A DNA stretch of 64,000 nt from Actinomadura hallensis (GCF_006716765.1 NZ_VFPO01000001.1:2728001-2792000), one strand, 5' to 3'. Shown: positions 32,655 to 43,074, numbered from the stretch's first letter. Notes: a model not told the origin generated them from the sequence alone. Made by a program: numbers and translations.

Positions 32655-35600
32655 ATGCCTATGAGGACGCCTGTGACACCGCCGCTCGCCGACCTGCACA
32701 CGCGCCTTCCCGAGCTGATGCCGCGCGACCGGCACCGGCTGCGCCGCCGGATCGACGGCGCGCGGAAGCTGCGCGACGCGGGCCGGCGCGCGAAGGTCGC
32801 CGAAGAGATCACCGCCGACATCGAGGCCGCCGAACGGCGGGTGGAGCGGCGGCGGCTCGCCGTGCCCGAGATCACCTACCCGGCGGAGCTGCCGGTCGCG
32901 CGCAAGAAGGACGACATCCTCGAGGCGATTCGCGACCACCAGGTCGTGATCGTCGCGGGCGAGACCGGCTCCGGCAAGACCACCCAGATCCCGAAGATCT
33001 GCCTCGAGCTCGGCCGCGGCGTCCTCGGCTCGATCGGGCACACCCAGCCGCGGCGGCTGGCCGCCCGCACGGTCGCCGTCCGCATCGCCGAGGAGCTCGG
33101 CACCGAGCTCGGCGAGACCGTCGGCTACAAGGTGCGCTTCACCGACCACTCCAGCGACGACACGCTCGTCAAGCTGATGACCGACGGCATCCTGCTCGCC
33201 GAGATCCAGGGCGACCGGCTGCTCCGCCAGTACGACACGCTGATCATCGACGAGGCGCACGAGCGCAGCCTGAACATCGACTTCCTGCTCGGCTACATCA
33301 AGGAGATCCTGCCGAAGCGCCCCGACCTCAAGGTGATCATCACCTCGGCGACCATCGACCCGGAGCGGTTCTCCGAGCACTTCGGCGGCGCGCCGATCGT
33401 GGAGGTGTCCGGCCGCACGTATCCGGTGGAGGTCAGGTACCGGCCGATCGCCGACCCGGACGACCCGTCCGCCGACCCCGACCGCGACCAGGTCCAGGCG
33501 ATCGTGGACGCCGTGGACGAGCTGGGCCGGGAGGGCCCCGGCGACGTCCTGGTGTTCCTCAGCGGCGAACGAGAGATCCGCGACACCGCCGACGCGCTGA
33601 CCAAGCACTTCGCGCGGACGAAGGACCCCACCGAGGTGCTCCCGCTGTACGCGCGGCTGTCGGCGGCCGAGCAGCAGCGGGTGTTCCGCCCCCACCGCGG
33701 CCGCCGCGTGGTCCTCGCGACGAACGTCGCCGAGACGTCGCTGACCGTCCCCGGCATCCGGTACGTCGTCGACCCGGGCACCGCCCGCATCTCCCGCTAC
33801 AGCCACCGGCTGAAGGTGCAGCGGCTCCCGATCGAGCCGATCTCGCAGGCTTCGGCGAACCAGCGCAAGGGACGCTGCGGCCGGGTCGCCGAGGGCATCT
33901 GCATCCGGCTCTACTCCGAGGAGGACTTCGAGTCCCGCCCGGAGTTCACCGAACCCGAGATCCTGCGCACGAACCTCGCGTCGGTCATCCTGCAGATGAC
34001 CTCGCTCGGCCTCGGCGACATCGAGGCGTTCCCGTTCGTGGAGCCGCCGGACCGCCGCAACGTCAAGGCGGGCGTCGACCTGCTGCACGAGCTGGGCGCC
34101 ATCGACCCGTCCCAGAAGGACCCGCGCAAGCGCCTCACCCCGCTCGGCCGCCGCCTCGCGCAGCTGCCCATCGACCCGCGGCTCGGGCGCATGGTCCTGG
34201 AGGCCGACAGGAACGGCTGCGTCCGCGAGGTGCTGATCATCGCGGCGGCGCTGTCGATCCAGGACCCGCGGGAGCGTCCCGCCGAGCACCAGCAGGCCGC
34301 CGACGAGAAGCACCGCCGGTTCGCCGACCCCACCTCGGACTTCCTCGCGTACCTGAACCTGTGGAACTACGTGCGCGAGCGGCAGCGGGAGCTGTCGGGC
34401 AGCGCGTTCCGGCGCATGTGCAAGAGCGAGTTCCTGCACTACCTCCGCATCCGCGAATGGCAGGACCTGCACGCCCAGCTGAAACAGGTGGCCAAGTCCA
34501 TCGGCGTCACGCTCAACACCGCCGACGCGCCGCCGGACCGCATCCACATCTCGCTGCTCGCCGGCCTGCTGTCGCACATCGGGCTCGCCGACATCGACAA
34601 GAAGGACAGGAAGGACCGGCAGCGCCGCGGCCAGGAGTACCTCGGCGCCCGCGGCGCCAAGTTCGCCGTGTTCCCCGGGTCGTCGCTGTTCAAGAAGCCG
34701 CCGCGCTGGGTGATGTCGGCGGAGCTGGTGGAGACGTCCCGGCTGTGGGCGCGCGTCAACGCCAAGATCGAGCCGGAGTGGATCGAGCCGCTCGCGCAGC
34801 ACCTGGTGAAGCGCAGCTACAGCGAGCCGCACTGGTCGAAGAAGCAGGCCGCCGTGATGGCGCGCGAGAAGGTGACGCTGTACGGGGTCCCGATCGTCGC
34901 CGACCGCCGCGTCAACTACGGGCGCATCGACCCCGCCCTGTCCCGCGAGCTGTTCATCCGGCACGCCCTCGTCGAAGGCGACTGGGAGACCCACCACCGG
35001 TTCTTCCACGACAACCGCGCGCTGCTGGACGAGGTGGAGGAGCTGGAGCACCGCGCCCGCCGCCGCGACATCCTCGTGGACGACGAGACGCTCTTCGACT
35101 TCTACGACGAGCGGATCCCCGAGGACGTCGTGTCCGGGCGGCACTTCGACGCCTGGTGGAAGAAGGCCCGCCGCTCCGACCCCGACCTGCTCTCGTTCGA
35201 GAAGTCGATGCTCATCAACGAGAGCGCGGGCGACGTCAGCGAGGCCGACTACCCGGACGTGTGGAAGCAGGGGCCGCTGCGCCTGCGGCTGACCTACCAG
35301 TTCGAGCCGGGCGCCGACGCCGACGGCGTGACCGTGCACATCCCCGTCCAGGTGCTCAACCAGGTCCGCCCGGACGGGTTCGACTGGCAGGTGCCGGGCC
35401 TGCGCGCCGAGCTGGTCACCGAGCTGATCCGGTCGCTGCCGAAGCAGCTGCGCGTCAACTTCGTCCCCGCGCCGGACTACGCCCGCAGGGTCCTCGAACG
35501 GGTCTCCCCGCGCACCGAGCCGCTCCTGGACGCCCTGGAGCGGGAGCTCACCGCGATGACGGGCGTGCCCGTCCCGCGGGAGGCGTGGGACCCGTCCCGC

Positions 35601-36614
35601 CTGCCGCCCCACCTGCGCATCACGTTCCGCGTCGTGGACGACGGGCCCAGGGGGAGGGGCCGCACCCTCGGCGAGGGCACCGACCTGGACGAGCTGAAGC
35701 GCCGCCTCGCGGGCGAGGTCCGGGGGACGCTGGCGAAGGCGGCCTCCACCGCCGAGCGCTCCGGCCTGACCGAGTGGACGATCGGCGAGCTGCCCCGCAC
35801 CTACGAGCGCAGGGAGGCGGGCTACGACGTCAAGGCGTACCCGGCGCTCAGCGACGAGGGCGACAGCGTCGCCGTCCGCATGTACGAGACGGAGGCGGAG
35901 CAGCGCCGCGCGATGTGGCGCGGCACGCGGCGGCTCATCCTGCTGAACGCCCCGTCGCCGGTGAAGCTCATCCAGAGCCGCCTCACCAACCAGGGCAAGC
36001 TCGCCCTCAGCCACAACCCGCACGGCTCCGTCAAGGCCCTGTTCGACGACTGCGTCACCGCGGCCGCCGACCGGCTGATCGCCGAGGCCGGGGGGCCCGC
36101 GTGGGACGAGGACGGCTTCCGCGCCCTGTACGACCGCGTCCGCGCCGACCTGCACGACGCGACCGCGCAGATCGTCGGGCTGGTGGAGCGGATCCTGGCG
36201 GAGGCGCACGAGGTCGACCGCCGGCTGCGCGGCACGACGAGCCTGACGCTCGTCCCGGCGCTGACCGACGTCCGCGGCGTCCTGTCCGGCCTGATCCACC
36301 CCGGTTTCGTCACCGCGACCGGGTGGGCGCGGCTGCCCGACCTGCCCCGCTACCTGCGCGCCCTGCAGATCCGCCTCGACAAGCTCCCCGAGAACCCCGG
36401 CCGGGACCGCATGCTCGCGCAGCAGGTCGACACCCTGACCCGGGAGTACGAGGAGGCGCTGCGCCGCCTGCCCCCGTCCCGCCGGGACGCGGAACCCGCG
36501 CGGCAGATCCGCTGGATGCTGGAGGAACTGCGGGTCAGCCTGTTCGCCCAGCAGCTCGGGACGCGCTACCCCGTGTCCGAGAAGCGCATACGCAAGGCGA
36601 TGGCCCAGCTGTGA
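32655..36614 (+). CDS. hrpA: ATP-dependent RNA helicase HrpA (DEAH family)
   Basis: About 1319 residues, the usual size of HrpA. Motif I AGETGSGKTTQIPK, motif II IIDEAHERSLNIDFLLGY, motif III TSATID and motif VI QRKGRCGR are all present, followed by the HA2/OB segments and a long C-terminal DUF3418-like region found only in HrpA. It remodels RNA; in other bacteria HrpA rescues stalled ribosomes or processes mRNA. ATG 32655 is the chosen start; GTG 32673 has a better ribosome binding site (TGAGGA) and is a good alternative. Confidence 0.94.
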   Translation: MPMRTPVTPPLADLHTRLPELMPRDRHRLRRRIDGARKLRDAGRRAKVAEEITADIEAAERRVERRRLAVPEITYPAELPVARKKDDILEAIRDHQVVIVAGETGSGKTTQIPKICLELGRGVLGSIGHTQPRRLAARTVAVRIAEELGTELGETVGYKVRFTDHSSDDTLVKLMTDGILLAEIQGDRLLRQYDTLIIDEAHERSLNIDFLLGYIKEILPKRPDLKVIITSATIDPERFSEHFGGAPIVEVSGRTYPVEVRYRPIADPDDPSADPDRDQVQAIVDAVDELGREGPGDVLVFLSGEREIRDTADALTKHFARTKDPTEVLPLYARLSAAEQQRVFRPHRGRRVVLATNVAETSLTVPGIRYVVDPGTARISRYSHRLKVQRLPIEPISQASANQRKGRCGRVAEGICIRLYSEEDFESRPEFTEPEILRTNLASVILQMTSLGLGDIEAFPFVEPPDRRNVKAGVDLLHELGAIDPSQKDPRKRLTPLGRRLAQLPIDPRLGRMVLEADRNGCVREVLIIAAALSIQDPRERPAEHQQAADEKHRRFADPTSDFLAYLNLWNYVRERQRELSGSAFRRMCKSEFLHYLRIREWQDLHAQLKQVAKSIGVTLNTADAPPDRIHISLLAGLLSHIGLADIDKKDRKDRQRRGQEYLGARGAKFAVFPGSSLFKKPPRWVMSAELVETSRLWARVNAKIEPEWIEPLAQHLVKRSYSEPHWSKKQAAVMAREKVTLYGVPIVADRRVNYGRIDPALSRELFIRHALVEGDWETHHRFFHDNRALLDEVEELEHRARRRDILVDDETLFDFYDERIPEDVVSGRHFDAWWKKARRSDPDLLSFEKSMLINESAGDVSEADYPDVWKQGPLRLRLTYQFEPGADADGVTVHIPVQVLNQVRPDGFDWQVPGLRAELVTELIRSLPKQLRVNFVPAPDYARRVLERVSPRTEPLLDALERELTAMTGVPVPREAWDPSRLPPHLRITFRVVDDGPRGRGRTLGEGTDLDELKRRLAGEVRGTLAKAASTAERSGLTEWTIGELPRTYERREAGYDVKAYPALSDEGDSVAVRMYETEAEQRRAMWRGTRRLILLNAPSPVKLIQSRLTNQGKLALSHNPHGSVKALFDDCVTAAADRLIAEAGGPAWDEDGFRALYDRVRADLHDATAQIVGLVERILAEAHEVDRRLRGTTSLTLVPALTDVRGVLSGLIHPGFVTATGWARLPDLPRYLRALQIRLDKLPENPGRDRMLAQQVDTLTREYEEALRRLPPSRRDAEPARQIRWMLEELRVSLFAQQLGTRYPVSEKRIRKAMAQL

Positions 36615-36695
36615 CGCGGGCGCCCGAAGTGGGCGCTCCCACATGTACCACCCAAGTCACTGCGGCAACATCGATCAGGTCGTATGGTTCATTCC

Positions 36696-38159
36696 ATGCC
36701 GAACAGCGAAGAGCGCGACAATAGCGGCCCCGAGGGGACGGCCGCGGCTCCCCGGAGCGGCGCGATCTCCGAAGGCTCGGGGGACGGAGGGTCCGGCGAG
36801 GCGGCCGTCGCCCGGCTGGGCGACCCCGTCACCGTGTGGCCGTGCGCCAACTGCGGGCGGCCCGTCCCGCAGCCCGTCGGCGCCGTCCGCGCCGTGCGCT
36901 ACTGCCAGGACAACGACGGCGCCTGCGCCGCCGAGGCGCGCGACCGCCGCGAGCGCGGCCGGGACGCGCCCGGCCTCACCGGGCAGGTCGCCTCGGCATG
37001 GGAGATGGTCGAGCGGCTGGAGAAGGCCGCCGACCTGCTCGCCGAATCGCTGACGTCCGAGCTGAGCGTCGCCGGGGTCGAGCGGCGCATCGCCGAGGTG
37101 CGGGCGGAGGCCGCCCGGGAGCTCGCCGTCGCGCAGAGCGAGCGCGACGCGTCGCAGCGCCGCGCCGAGGAGGCGTGGCAGGAGGCGGCGTCCGCGCGCA
37201 AGCGCGTCCAGGCCGCCGAGGAGCAGGTCGAGCGCCTCCGCGAGGAGGCCCGGCTCGCCACCGCCAAGCGCGACGCCGCGCAGCAGGCGTGGGAGGAGGC
37301 CCACCAGATCGCGCAGCAGTCGATGACCGCGAAGCTGGCCGCGGAGAGCGAGCGCGACCGCGTCGCCGCCCGCGAGACCGAGCTGCTCGCCGCGCTGGAG
37401 AACGCCCGCGCCGAGCTGGTGGCCCTGCACGCCAAGCTCGCCGAGGCCGAGAGCACCGCGGAGGCGCTGCGGGTCGAGGCGGCCGTCGCCAAGCAGGGCG
37501 CCGAGGACCTCCGCAACGCGATGCGCGACACCGAGGCGCAGCGGCAGCGCGCCATGCAGGCCGCCAGCAAGGCCGAGGCGGAGCGCACCGCCGCGCAGCG
37601 CGCCCAGTCGGAGGCGGAGGCGGAGGTCGTCCGCGCCAACGCCCGCGCGGAGGAGGCCGCGAAGGAGCGCGACGCCGCCCAGGCGCAGGCGAAGGCCCTG
37701 ACCGCCGAGCGGGACGAGCTCGCCGCCAAGGTCAACGACCAGGCGCTGCAGCTGCGGCAGCTCTCGCAGTCCGTGGCGGAGCAGCAGGCGGCGCTCACCG
37801 CGCTCGCCGAGGAGCGCGACGCGGCCCGCGCAGAGGCCGACCGCGCCCGCCGGCAGATCGACCAGTTCACCCACAGCACCCTGTCGTCCGCCGTGCCTCC
37901 GGGCGGCCGGATGGCGGGCGGCGGCATCCCGACCCCCGCGGCGGGCCACCCGCACGCGGCCGGAGCCGCGGGCACGCCGCCGGTGACGTCCGCCCCGGTC
38001 GGCGGTCACCTGGCGGGGGCGGCGCAGGCGTCCAACGGCGCCCCGGCGCCGCTGGGCGCGCCCGTTCCGGTGAACCCCCCGCAGCAGCAGGCGCCCGGCC
38101 AGGACGGCCGCAAGGTGAACGGCGCGGACCGCGAGGACCCGCTGTTCACCGGCCCCTGA
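36696..38159 (+). CDS. Coiled-coil protein with an N-terminal zinc-binding motif
   Basis: About 487 residues. After a disordered acidic start comes a cysteine motif (CANCGRP, then C-Q-D-N-D-G-A-C) that could bind zinc. Residues about 95-390 are one long Ala/Glu/Arg-rich coiled coil with continuous heptads and no helix breakers. The last 100 residues are a Gly/Pro/Ala-rich tail. It resembles the actinobacterial cytoskeletal or scaffold proteins in general design, but I cannot assign it to a named family. An ATG at 36684 is an alternative start. It stands alone between hrpA and a convergent membrane gene. Confidence 0.75.
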   Translation: MPNSEERDNSGPEGTAAAPRSGAISEGSGDGGSGEAAVARLGDPVTVWPCANCGRPVPQPVGAVRAVRYCQDNDGACAAEARDRRERGRDAPGLTGQVASAWEMVERLEKAADLLAESLTSELSVAGVERRIAEVRAEAARELAVAQSERDASQRRAEEAWQEAASARKRVQAAEEQVERLREEARLATAKRDAAQQAWEEAHQIAQQSMTAKLAAESERDRVAARETELLAALENARAELVALHAKLAEAESTAEALRVEAAVAKQGAEDLRNAMRDTEAQRQRAMQAASKAEAERTAAQRAQSEAEAEVVRANARAEEAAKERDAAQAQAKALTAERDELAAKVNDQALQLRQLSQSVAEQQAALTALAEERDAARAEADRARRQIDQFTHSTLSSAVPPGGRMAGGGIPTPAAGHPHAAGAAGTPPVTSAPVGGHLAGAAQASNGAPAPLGAPVPVNPPQQQAPGQDGRKVNGADREDPLFTGP

Positions 38160-38243
38160 CGAGGACCGCCGACGCGGCCGGGTCCCCGACCCGGCTCGGC
38201 CCCCGGACGCGGCCTGGGGACCGTCACGCGCCCGTCACGCGCC

Positions 38244-38459
38244 TCAGCCGTACCGGACGAGCAGGAACAGCGCCAGGGCGGCCGCCGCCCAGACCACCGC
38301 CACGTGCCCGCGTTCGCGCACCACGACCTGCCGCAGGGTGCCGACCCGTTCGCGGACGAGGCGCAGGTCGGACGTGGCCCGCCGGGCGCGTTCCCAGTGC
38401 ACCCCCAGATAGATCGCCAGCGCCGCGACCCCGAGGAGAAGCAGACCGTTTCCGCTCAT
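38244..38459 (-). CDS. Small membrane protein of unknown function
   Basis: 71 residues with a hydrophobic segment at each end (about 4-19, GNGLLLLGVAALAIYL, and 53-69, VAVVWAAAALALFLLVR) and a basic cytoplasmic-type middle. GGAGG eight bases before the ATG supports it as real. No family recognised. Confidence 0.65.
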   Translation of the reverse strand: MSGNGLLLLGVAALAIYLGVHWERARRATSDLRLVRERVGTLRQVVVRERGHVAVVWAAAALALFLLVRYG

Positions 38460-38601
38460 CGAACCCGCCTCCGTTTTCGCGGAAGCTCAGATTGAACAGC
38501 GGAACGGGCCGCCGCGACAGTGTCGGATGACACATTTCCCGGACAACCATGCGAAACCGGTCCGGGTCCGGTGCCGACGGATCGGCCGCCGCCCGGTGCG
38601 G

Positions 38602-39291
38602 TCAGCCCCCGAACCGCTCGGGGTCGATCTCGATCCAGATCTGCTCGGCGCGGCCCAGCAGCCGCCCGTCCGCCCCGTACAGGGCGGTCGCGGCGTGCAT
38701 CTTGCGGCCCTCGCGGCTGCGCGCGAGACCCATCACGACGCACTGCTCCCCGGCCTGCGGGACGTCCATCACCTGCGCGGTCATTGTGCCGAGCACGGCC
38801 GGGCGCTCTCCGACGTCGAACGACCATCCGCCGGGGCAGTCCAGCGCGGCCCACACCAGTTCGCGTTCGGGAACGCGGTCGGGCACCCACGGCGTCGCGA
38901 CGGTGCCGTCGGCGACCGGCCCCGGCGCGAGCCGCATCCCGTCGCCGGGCTCCCGGTCGGGCCCGCACACGAAGCAGCCGGGGAACGGGTGGGACTCGGC
39001 CGCGCGGTACTTCTCCGCGGCCTCCACCGCCCGTTCGAAGGGGACGGGCGCGACCGGCGGCACCACGATCGCCCCCGCGAGCGCCTCGGCGACCAGCAGG
39101 TCGCCGTGCCAGAGCCGCACGCTGTGGCCGCGCTCGTCCTCCACCGTCACGGTCAGCTCGGTGTCCAGCGGCGGCGGCTGCCGCAGCCGCACCGTCACCG
39201 TGTCGATGGGCACCCTCCCCGCCAGGCGCCCCGCCACGTAGCCGCCGTTCCCGGACCCTTCCGGCCCGTGGAACCGCCTGTCAATGATCAT
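38602..39291 (-). CDS. Hotdog-fold thioesterase-like protein
   Basis: About 229 residues from ATG 39291, with a G-rich ribosome binding site; the frame is open to 39462 but that part is Gly/Arg-rich low complexity. The motif HPFPGCFVCGP at mid-protein and the paired beta-rich halves (GGYVAGRLAG; DCPGGWSF) are typical of a group of actinobacterial double-hotdog acyl-CoA thioesterase-like proteins. Substrate unknown; isolated gene. Confidence 0.7.
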   Translation of the reverse strand: MIIDRRFHGPEGSGNGGYVAGRLAGRVPIDTVTVRLRQPPPLDTELTVTVEDERGHSVRLWHGDLLVAEALAGAIVVPPVAPVPFERAVEAAEKYRAAESHPFPGCFVCGPDREPGDGMRLAPGPVADGTVATPWVPDRVPERELVWAALDCPGGWSFDVGERPAVLGTMTAQVMDVPQAGEQCVVMGLARSREGRKMHAATALYGADGRLLGRAEQIWIEIDPERFGG

Positions 39292-39583
39292 TTGGTGTCC
39301 CCCCGTGGTGACGCACCCTGGACAAACGGCACCGATCTTAATCACCGGTTCCGACACTCCACCGCCGCCCCCCGGCGTTGGCCCGGCCGCCCGCACCGGC
39401 GGCCGCCCCCTGCCGTCCACGCTACGTCCGGACCCGTCGAGATCGCGGCCGAAAGCGCACATCCGGGGAAACAGAGCCCGAGGAAGCAGACCGGTGGCGG
39501 TCCGGGCCGCCCGATCGTGCCGCGGCGCCGCCGCGGCGCCGCCGCGGCCCCACCGCGCTCACCGGCGGCGCGGGGCCGAGGGC

Positions 39584-40099
39584 CTATACCGCCCGTGACG
39601 GCTGCGGACGGCCCGGCCGGGTGGTGAAGAAAACGGAAAGAGACCCTCTGAGGCGAGCCCGGACGGTGGTCTCGTCCACGGGGCCGTCCTCGGCGACCGG
39701 GGTGCGTTCGAGCGCGCGGTCGATGAGCTTGTCGATGTTGCGGTCGGCCACGAGGACGGAGCACGTGTCGCACGCGTACCACGGGTACAGCATGTTCAGG
39801 ACGGCGACGGCGGTGTCGTCGTCCGACAGGTGCGTGGTGTCGAGCTCGACCTCGAACATGTCGGTGTCATCGGGGTCGAGCGTGGGGTAGTAGAGCCAGC
39901 TCGGCTCGGGGGCGCCGCAGAAGTCGCAGTCCGGGTCCTGGGGGGCGGGTTCGCCGACGGCGAGCTCCAGCTCGTGGTCCCACGGCTCCACCCGCCGGTT
40001 GTGGCGGTAGCCCACCCCGTCGAGGGAGCCCTCCCGGTTGTGGGTGACGTCGTGCACTTCGCCGCCGCAGCGGGCGCACATGAAGCCGATGTCCTCCAT
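39584..40099 (-). CDS. Zinc-ribbon protein of unknown function
   Basis: 171 residues from ATG 40099 with GGGGAGGG upstream. Three cysteine pairs are visible: CARC near the N-terminus, CDFC in the middle (DPDCDFCGAPEP) and CDTC (YACDTCSVLV), which suggests one or two zinc sites. Between them lies an acidic beta-rich stretch with conserved tryptophans. Probably cytoplasmic. The 292-bp spacer upstream toward 39291 contains a short GCCGCCGCGG tandem repeat and no gene. Confidence 0.6.
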   Translation of the reverse strand: MEDIGFMCARCGGEVHDVTHNREGSLDGVGYRHNRRVEPWDHELELAVGEPAPQDPDCDFCGAPEPSWLYYPTLDPDDTDMFEVELDTTHLSDDDTAVAVLNMLYPWYACDTCSVLVADRNIDKLIDRALERTPVAEDGPVDETTVRARLRGSLSVFFTTRPGRPQPSRAV

Positions 40100-40231
40100 G
40101 TCCCTCCCCTGATCGCTGAGGCACCGGCTCTCACAGTATCCGTCCGGCACCCCCTCTCGTACACGAGCTCCACCGGCCCGCCGCTCCTCGGAGATCTTTT
40201 TTGGCCTTCCCGTCCCGCGCCCCGGCTCCCC

Positions 40232-41611
40232 TCAGCCGGCCGGGATCCGGTGGCGGGACAGGTGCGCCAGGACCGCCTGGTTGGCCTCCCACCCGTCGGG
40301 GAACTTCACCGGCACGCCCAGGTGCACCGGCTCGGCGGACGGATGCGCGTCGAGCAGCTCGGGAATCCCAGCCCGCGCCACGACGACGCACGCGTGCCGG
40401 TGGCGGGACGTCAGGACGCACAGCCGCCCCGACTCCAGATGGAACGCGGTGGCGTCACGGCGCCCCGACAGCGGATGCAGGACCACCGTCACGTCGTACT
40501 CGCGGCCCTGGAGGCGGTTCGCGGTGTCGACGGTGATGCCCTCGCCGTGGGGGCCGAGCGCCGCGCGGATCGCGGCGACCTGGTCCCGGTGGGCCGCGCC
40601 GATCGCGACCCGGTCCGCGCCGACCGCGGCCGAGCCCTGCTCCGAATGGGCGACGGGGCCGCGCTGGAGCAGCCGGACGGCGAGCGCGGCCGTCGCCCGC
40701 ACGGCCTCGGCGTCGGTGCGCAGCGTGTGCCGCGCCGGCAGCTCGAACAGGCTCCAGCCGGTGGCGGCGGCCTCCTCCAGCGCCCGGTCGTAGGTGGTGC
40801 CCATGCCGCGCGTCCCGAACTCCAGCCGCCGGTCGCCCGGCCCGGTCCCGGCGCGGAAACCGGTGAACGGGTAGAACGCCTCCGACACCACCGGGGCGGC
40901 GGACGCGGGCAGCCGCCACGACACGGGCAGCCGGTGGACGGGCAGGTCCGGGTTGTGCGCCAGCAGGACGGCCACGGCGCTGCGCATCGGGTCCCACGCC
41001 AGGCCCGCCCAACGCTCCACCTCCACCGTGGAGAACGGGTCGAGCTGGCCGGGGTCGCCCACGAACAGCGCCCGCTCGAACCGGCCCGCGATGCGCAGCA
41101 GCATGTCGGAGCGCATCTGGTACGCCTCGTCCACGATCGCCCACGGCCACGACCCGTCCGCCAGCGTCGCCCACTTCGCGGCGGTCGCGATCACGACGGG
41201 ATGCTCCGCGAGGTCGTCGGCCTTCTGCGCGACCCGCGCCTTCGGATGCGCCAGGACACGCTCGGACGGGAGGTAGCCCGACGCCGACAGCCGCCCCAGC
41301 GGGAGGTCCGGCCGCCTGCGGGCCAGCCGGTCGACCAGGTCGTCGACCTGCTCGTTCGTCTGCGCCACGATCATCAGGCGCTCGCCGGCGTCCACCAGGT
41401 GCTCGGCGGCGCGGACGACGAGCGTCGACTTCCCCGCGCCGGGCGGGGAGTCCACCACCACGCCGCGGTGCCCTCCCGCGAGATCGTCCAGAACCGCGGC
41501 GACCACCCGCGCCGCGGCCTCGGACGGATCCTCGTCCGTCGCGAGCGGATCGGGCTGCGTTTCGTTCGCCGCCCACACCAGGCGGGGGCCGGCATGCTCG
41601 GTCACGACCAT
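40232..41611 (-). CDS. SF1-type ATPase/helicase, last gene of a four-gene nuclease-helicase operon
   Basis: 459 residues from ATG 41611. SF1 motifs in order: Walker A PPGAGKST (57-63), motif Ia IVAQTNEQVDDLV, Walker B AIVDEAYQM with D161-E162, motif III VGDPGQLDPF (184-193), motif V TANRLQGREYDVTVVL and motif VI TSRHRHACVVV. The pattern is nearest to Dna2/Upf1-like helicases, but the protein is short and lacks an obvious 1B barrel or stalk between motifs. The preceding gene overlaps it by 10 bases. See the neighbouring nuclease for a likely joint role on DNA. Confidence 0.85.
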   Translation of the reverse strand: MVVTEHAGPRLVWAANETQPDPLATDEDPSEAAARVVAAVLDDLAGGHRGVVVDSPPGAGKSTLVVRAAEHLVDAGERLMIVAQTNEQVDDLVDRLARRRPDLPLGRLSASGYLPSERVLAHPKARVAQKADDLAEHPVVIATAAKWATLADGSWPWAIVDEAYQMRSDMLLRIAGRFERALFVGDPGQLDPFSTVEVERWAGLAWDPMRSAVAVLLAHNPDLPVHRLPVSWRLPASAAPVVSEAFYPFTGFRAGTGPGDRRLEFGTRGMGTTYDRALEEAAATGWSLFELPARHTLRTDAEAVRATAALAVRLLQRGPVAHSEQGSAAVGADRVAIGAAHRDQVAAIRAALGPHGEGITVDTANRLQGREYDVTVVLHPLSGRRDATAFHLESGRLCVLTSRHRHACVVVARAGIPELLDAHPSAEPVHLGVPVKFPDGWEANQAVLAHLSRHRIPAG

Positions 41612-43074
41612 TCCTCTTCGGCGTCCTCGTCGGTCGGCACGTAGTCCTCGGGCGGCCCGCCGTGCGTCCACGGCGTCTCCTCCCGGTCGGGGAACCTCGC
41701 GACACCGTAGGACCCCTCGGTCAGCGACGTGAAACAGACCCTGTCGCCGACCTGCGGGACGACGCCCGGCTCGGGCGTGAGCCTGCGCCCCATCCCGCCC
41801 GTCAGCTCCACCAGCACCGACCCGCCGCCGACCTCCACGATCCTTCCCTTCAACGCGGGGCGCGCCGCGCTGCACACGGTCGTCCCCGGGTCGAGGCGCA
41901 CCGGGTCCTGCGTCTCGACCACCAGCCGGGGACGCAGCTTGGGCCGCTTGCCCGTCTCGTCCAGCCGCTCCGGGTCGCATTCGGCGACCACCCCGCCGAA
42001 CGCCTGCCCCGCGAGACGGTGCTCGGCCATGACGAGGGGATCGTCGAACGCCCGCTGCGCCTCGTAGGCGTCCTGGGCCCGTTCCAGGTCGTACAGCCGC
42101 CGCGCCGCCCGGACGGGGGAGTCGCGGCGCGCCTGCGGGTACGCCTCCCCGAACGTCTGGTGATAGTAGGTGAACGCGTCCCGGTCGCGTTCCCACCGTT
42201 TCGGCACGCTCGCCCCCTCCGGCAGCGCGCGCAGCAGCTCGACGGCCCGCCACATCAGGTCCCACGTGGGCTCCAGCTGCCCGGCGAGGGCCGTGCGCAG
42301 CCGCTCCTCCGCGTGCGGGGCGCCGCCCGACCGGTCGTAGGCGGCGATCGCCGGGGCCAGGACCTCGTTGTCGAACGTCGGGTCGGTCGCCGGGCCCGCC
42401 GGCGGGCACACCACCGGGTCCTCGGCGCGCGCCGCCGCGGCGGGGCCGTCCATGCCCTCCGGCGGGTCGATCCAGCCCATCAGGGCCGCGAGGTTGCCGT
42501 CCTCCAGCGAGCTCTGCCCCGTCGCCCAGTGCAGCCGCAGCATCTCGGTCATCGCGCCCAGCAGCGACGAGCCGGGATGGTCGTGCCGCTCGGCGAACCA
42601 CGTCAGCCACCGGCCGAGCACGGGCACCGCCGGGTCCACCGCGTACGGGCCCTCCGTGCTGCGGAACCGCGTCGACCGCCCCATCAGCCGCAGGAACGCC
42701 ACGCCGCCCCGGTTCGGCACCAGCAGCTGCGGCGCGTCCCCGTACCGGATCCGCTCCTCGCCCTCCTTGCCGGGCGGCAGCACCTCCACCTCGCCCCGGC
42801 TCGTCTCGATGTGCTTCAGCACCAGCTTCGCGAGGTCGGCGGCGAACGCGAAGCGCAGGTCCCGGTTGCGCGGTTGCGGCACCACCAGCAGCTCCGGGTC
42901 GCCCGGCGCGCTGCCCGCCATCACCGCCAGCGGCGCCGCCGCCTCCCCGGCGAGCCGCAGCGGCACCAGCACCAGCGGAGCGTCCGCCACATGGCAGTGC
43001 CGCACCGTCGCGAGGGGCCTGGCGACCCCCGCGGCCACCGCCTCCAGCCGCGCGAGCGAGGCCAGCACGCTCAC
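41602..43074 (-). CDS. Conserved protein of unknown function in the nuclease-helicase operon
   Basis: 490 residues from GTG 43074, chosen for the run of G six bases upstream. I do not recognise a catalytic family. The N-terminal 130 residues are beta-rich. The middle is helical and tryptophan-rich (WLTWFAERHDHPGSSLLGAM, WDLMWRAVELL). The C-terminal 100 residues look like a small beta barrel (TTVCSAARPALKGRIVEVGG, then VGDRVCFTSL). That barrel is similar in kind to the 1B domain found inserted in Upf1/Dna2 helicases, which the next protein seems to lack, so the two could be a split helicase. This last point is speculation. Confidence 0.75.
   Translation of the reverse strand: MSVLASLARLEAVAAGVARPLATVRHCHVADAPLVLVPLRLAGEAAAPLAVMAGSAPGDPELLVVPQPRNRDLRFAFAADLAKLVLKHIETSRGEVEVLPPGKEGEERIRYGDAPQLLVPNRGGVAFLRLMGRSTRFRSTEGPYAVDPAVPVLGRWLTWFAERHDHPGSSLLGAMTEMLRLHWATGQSSLEDGNLAALMGWIDPPEGMDGPAAAARAEDPVVCPPAGPATDPTFDNEVLAPAIAAYDRSGGAPHAEERLRTALAGQLEPTWDLMWRAVELLRALPEGASVPKRWERDRDAFTYYHQTFGEAYPQARRDSPVRAARRLYDLERAQDAYEAQRAFDDPLVMAEHRLAGQAFGGVVAECDPERLDETGKRPKLRPRLVVETQDPVRLDPGTTVCSAARPALKGRIVEVGGGSVLVELTGGMGRRLTPEPGVVPQVGDRVCFTSLTEGSYGVARFPDREETPWTHGGPPEDYVPTDEDAEEEWS

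Noticed and set aside
32643-36644. 1333-residue minus-strand frame over hrpA
   Set aside because: Shadow of hrpA, which has all helicase motifs.
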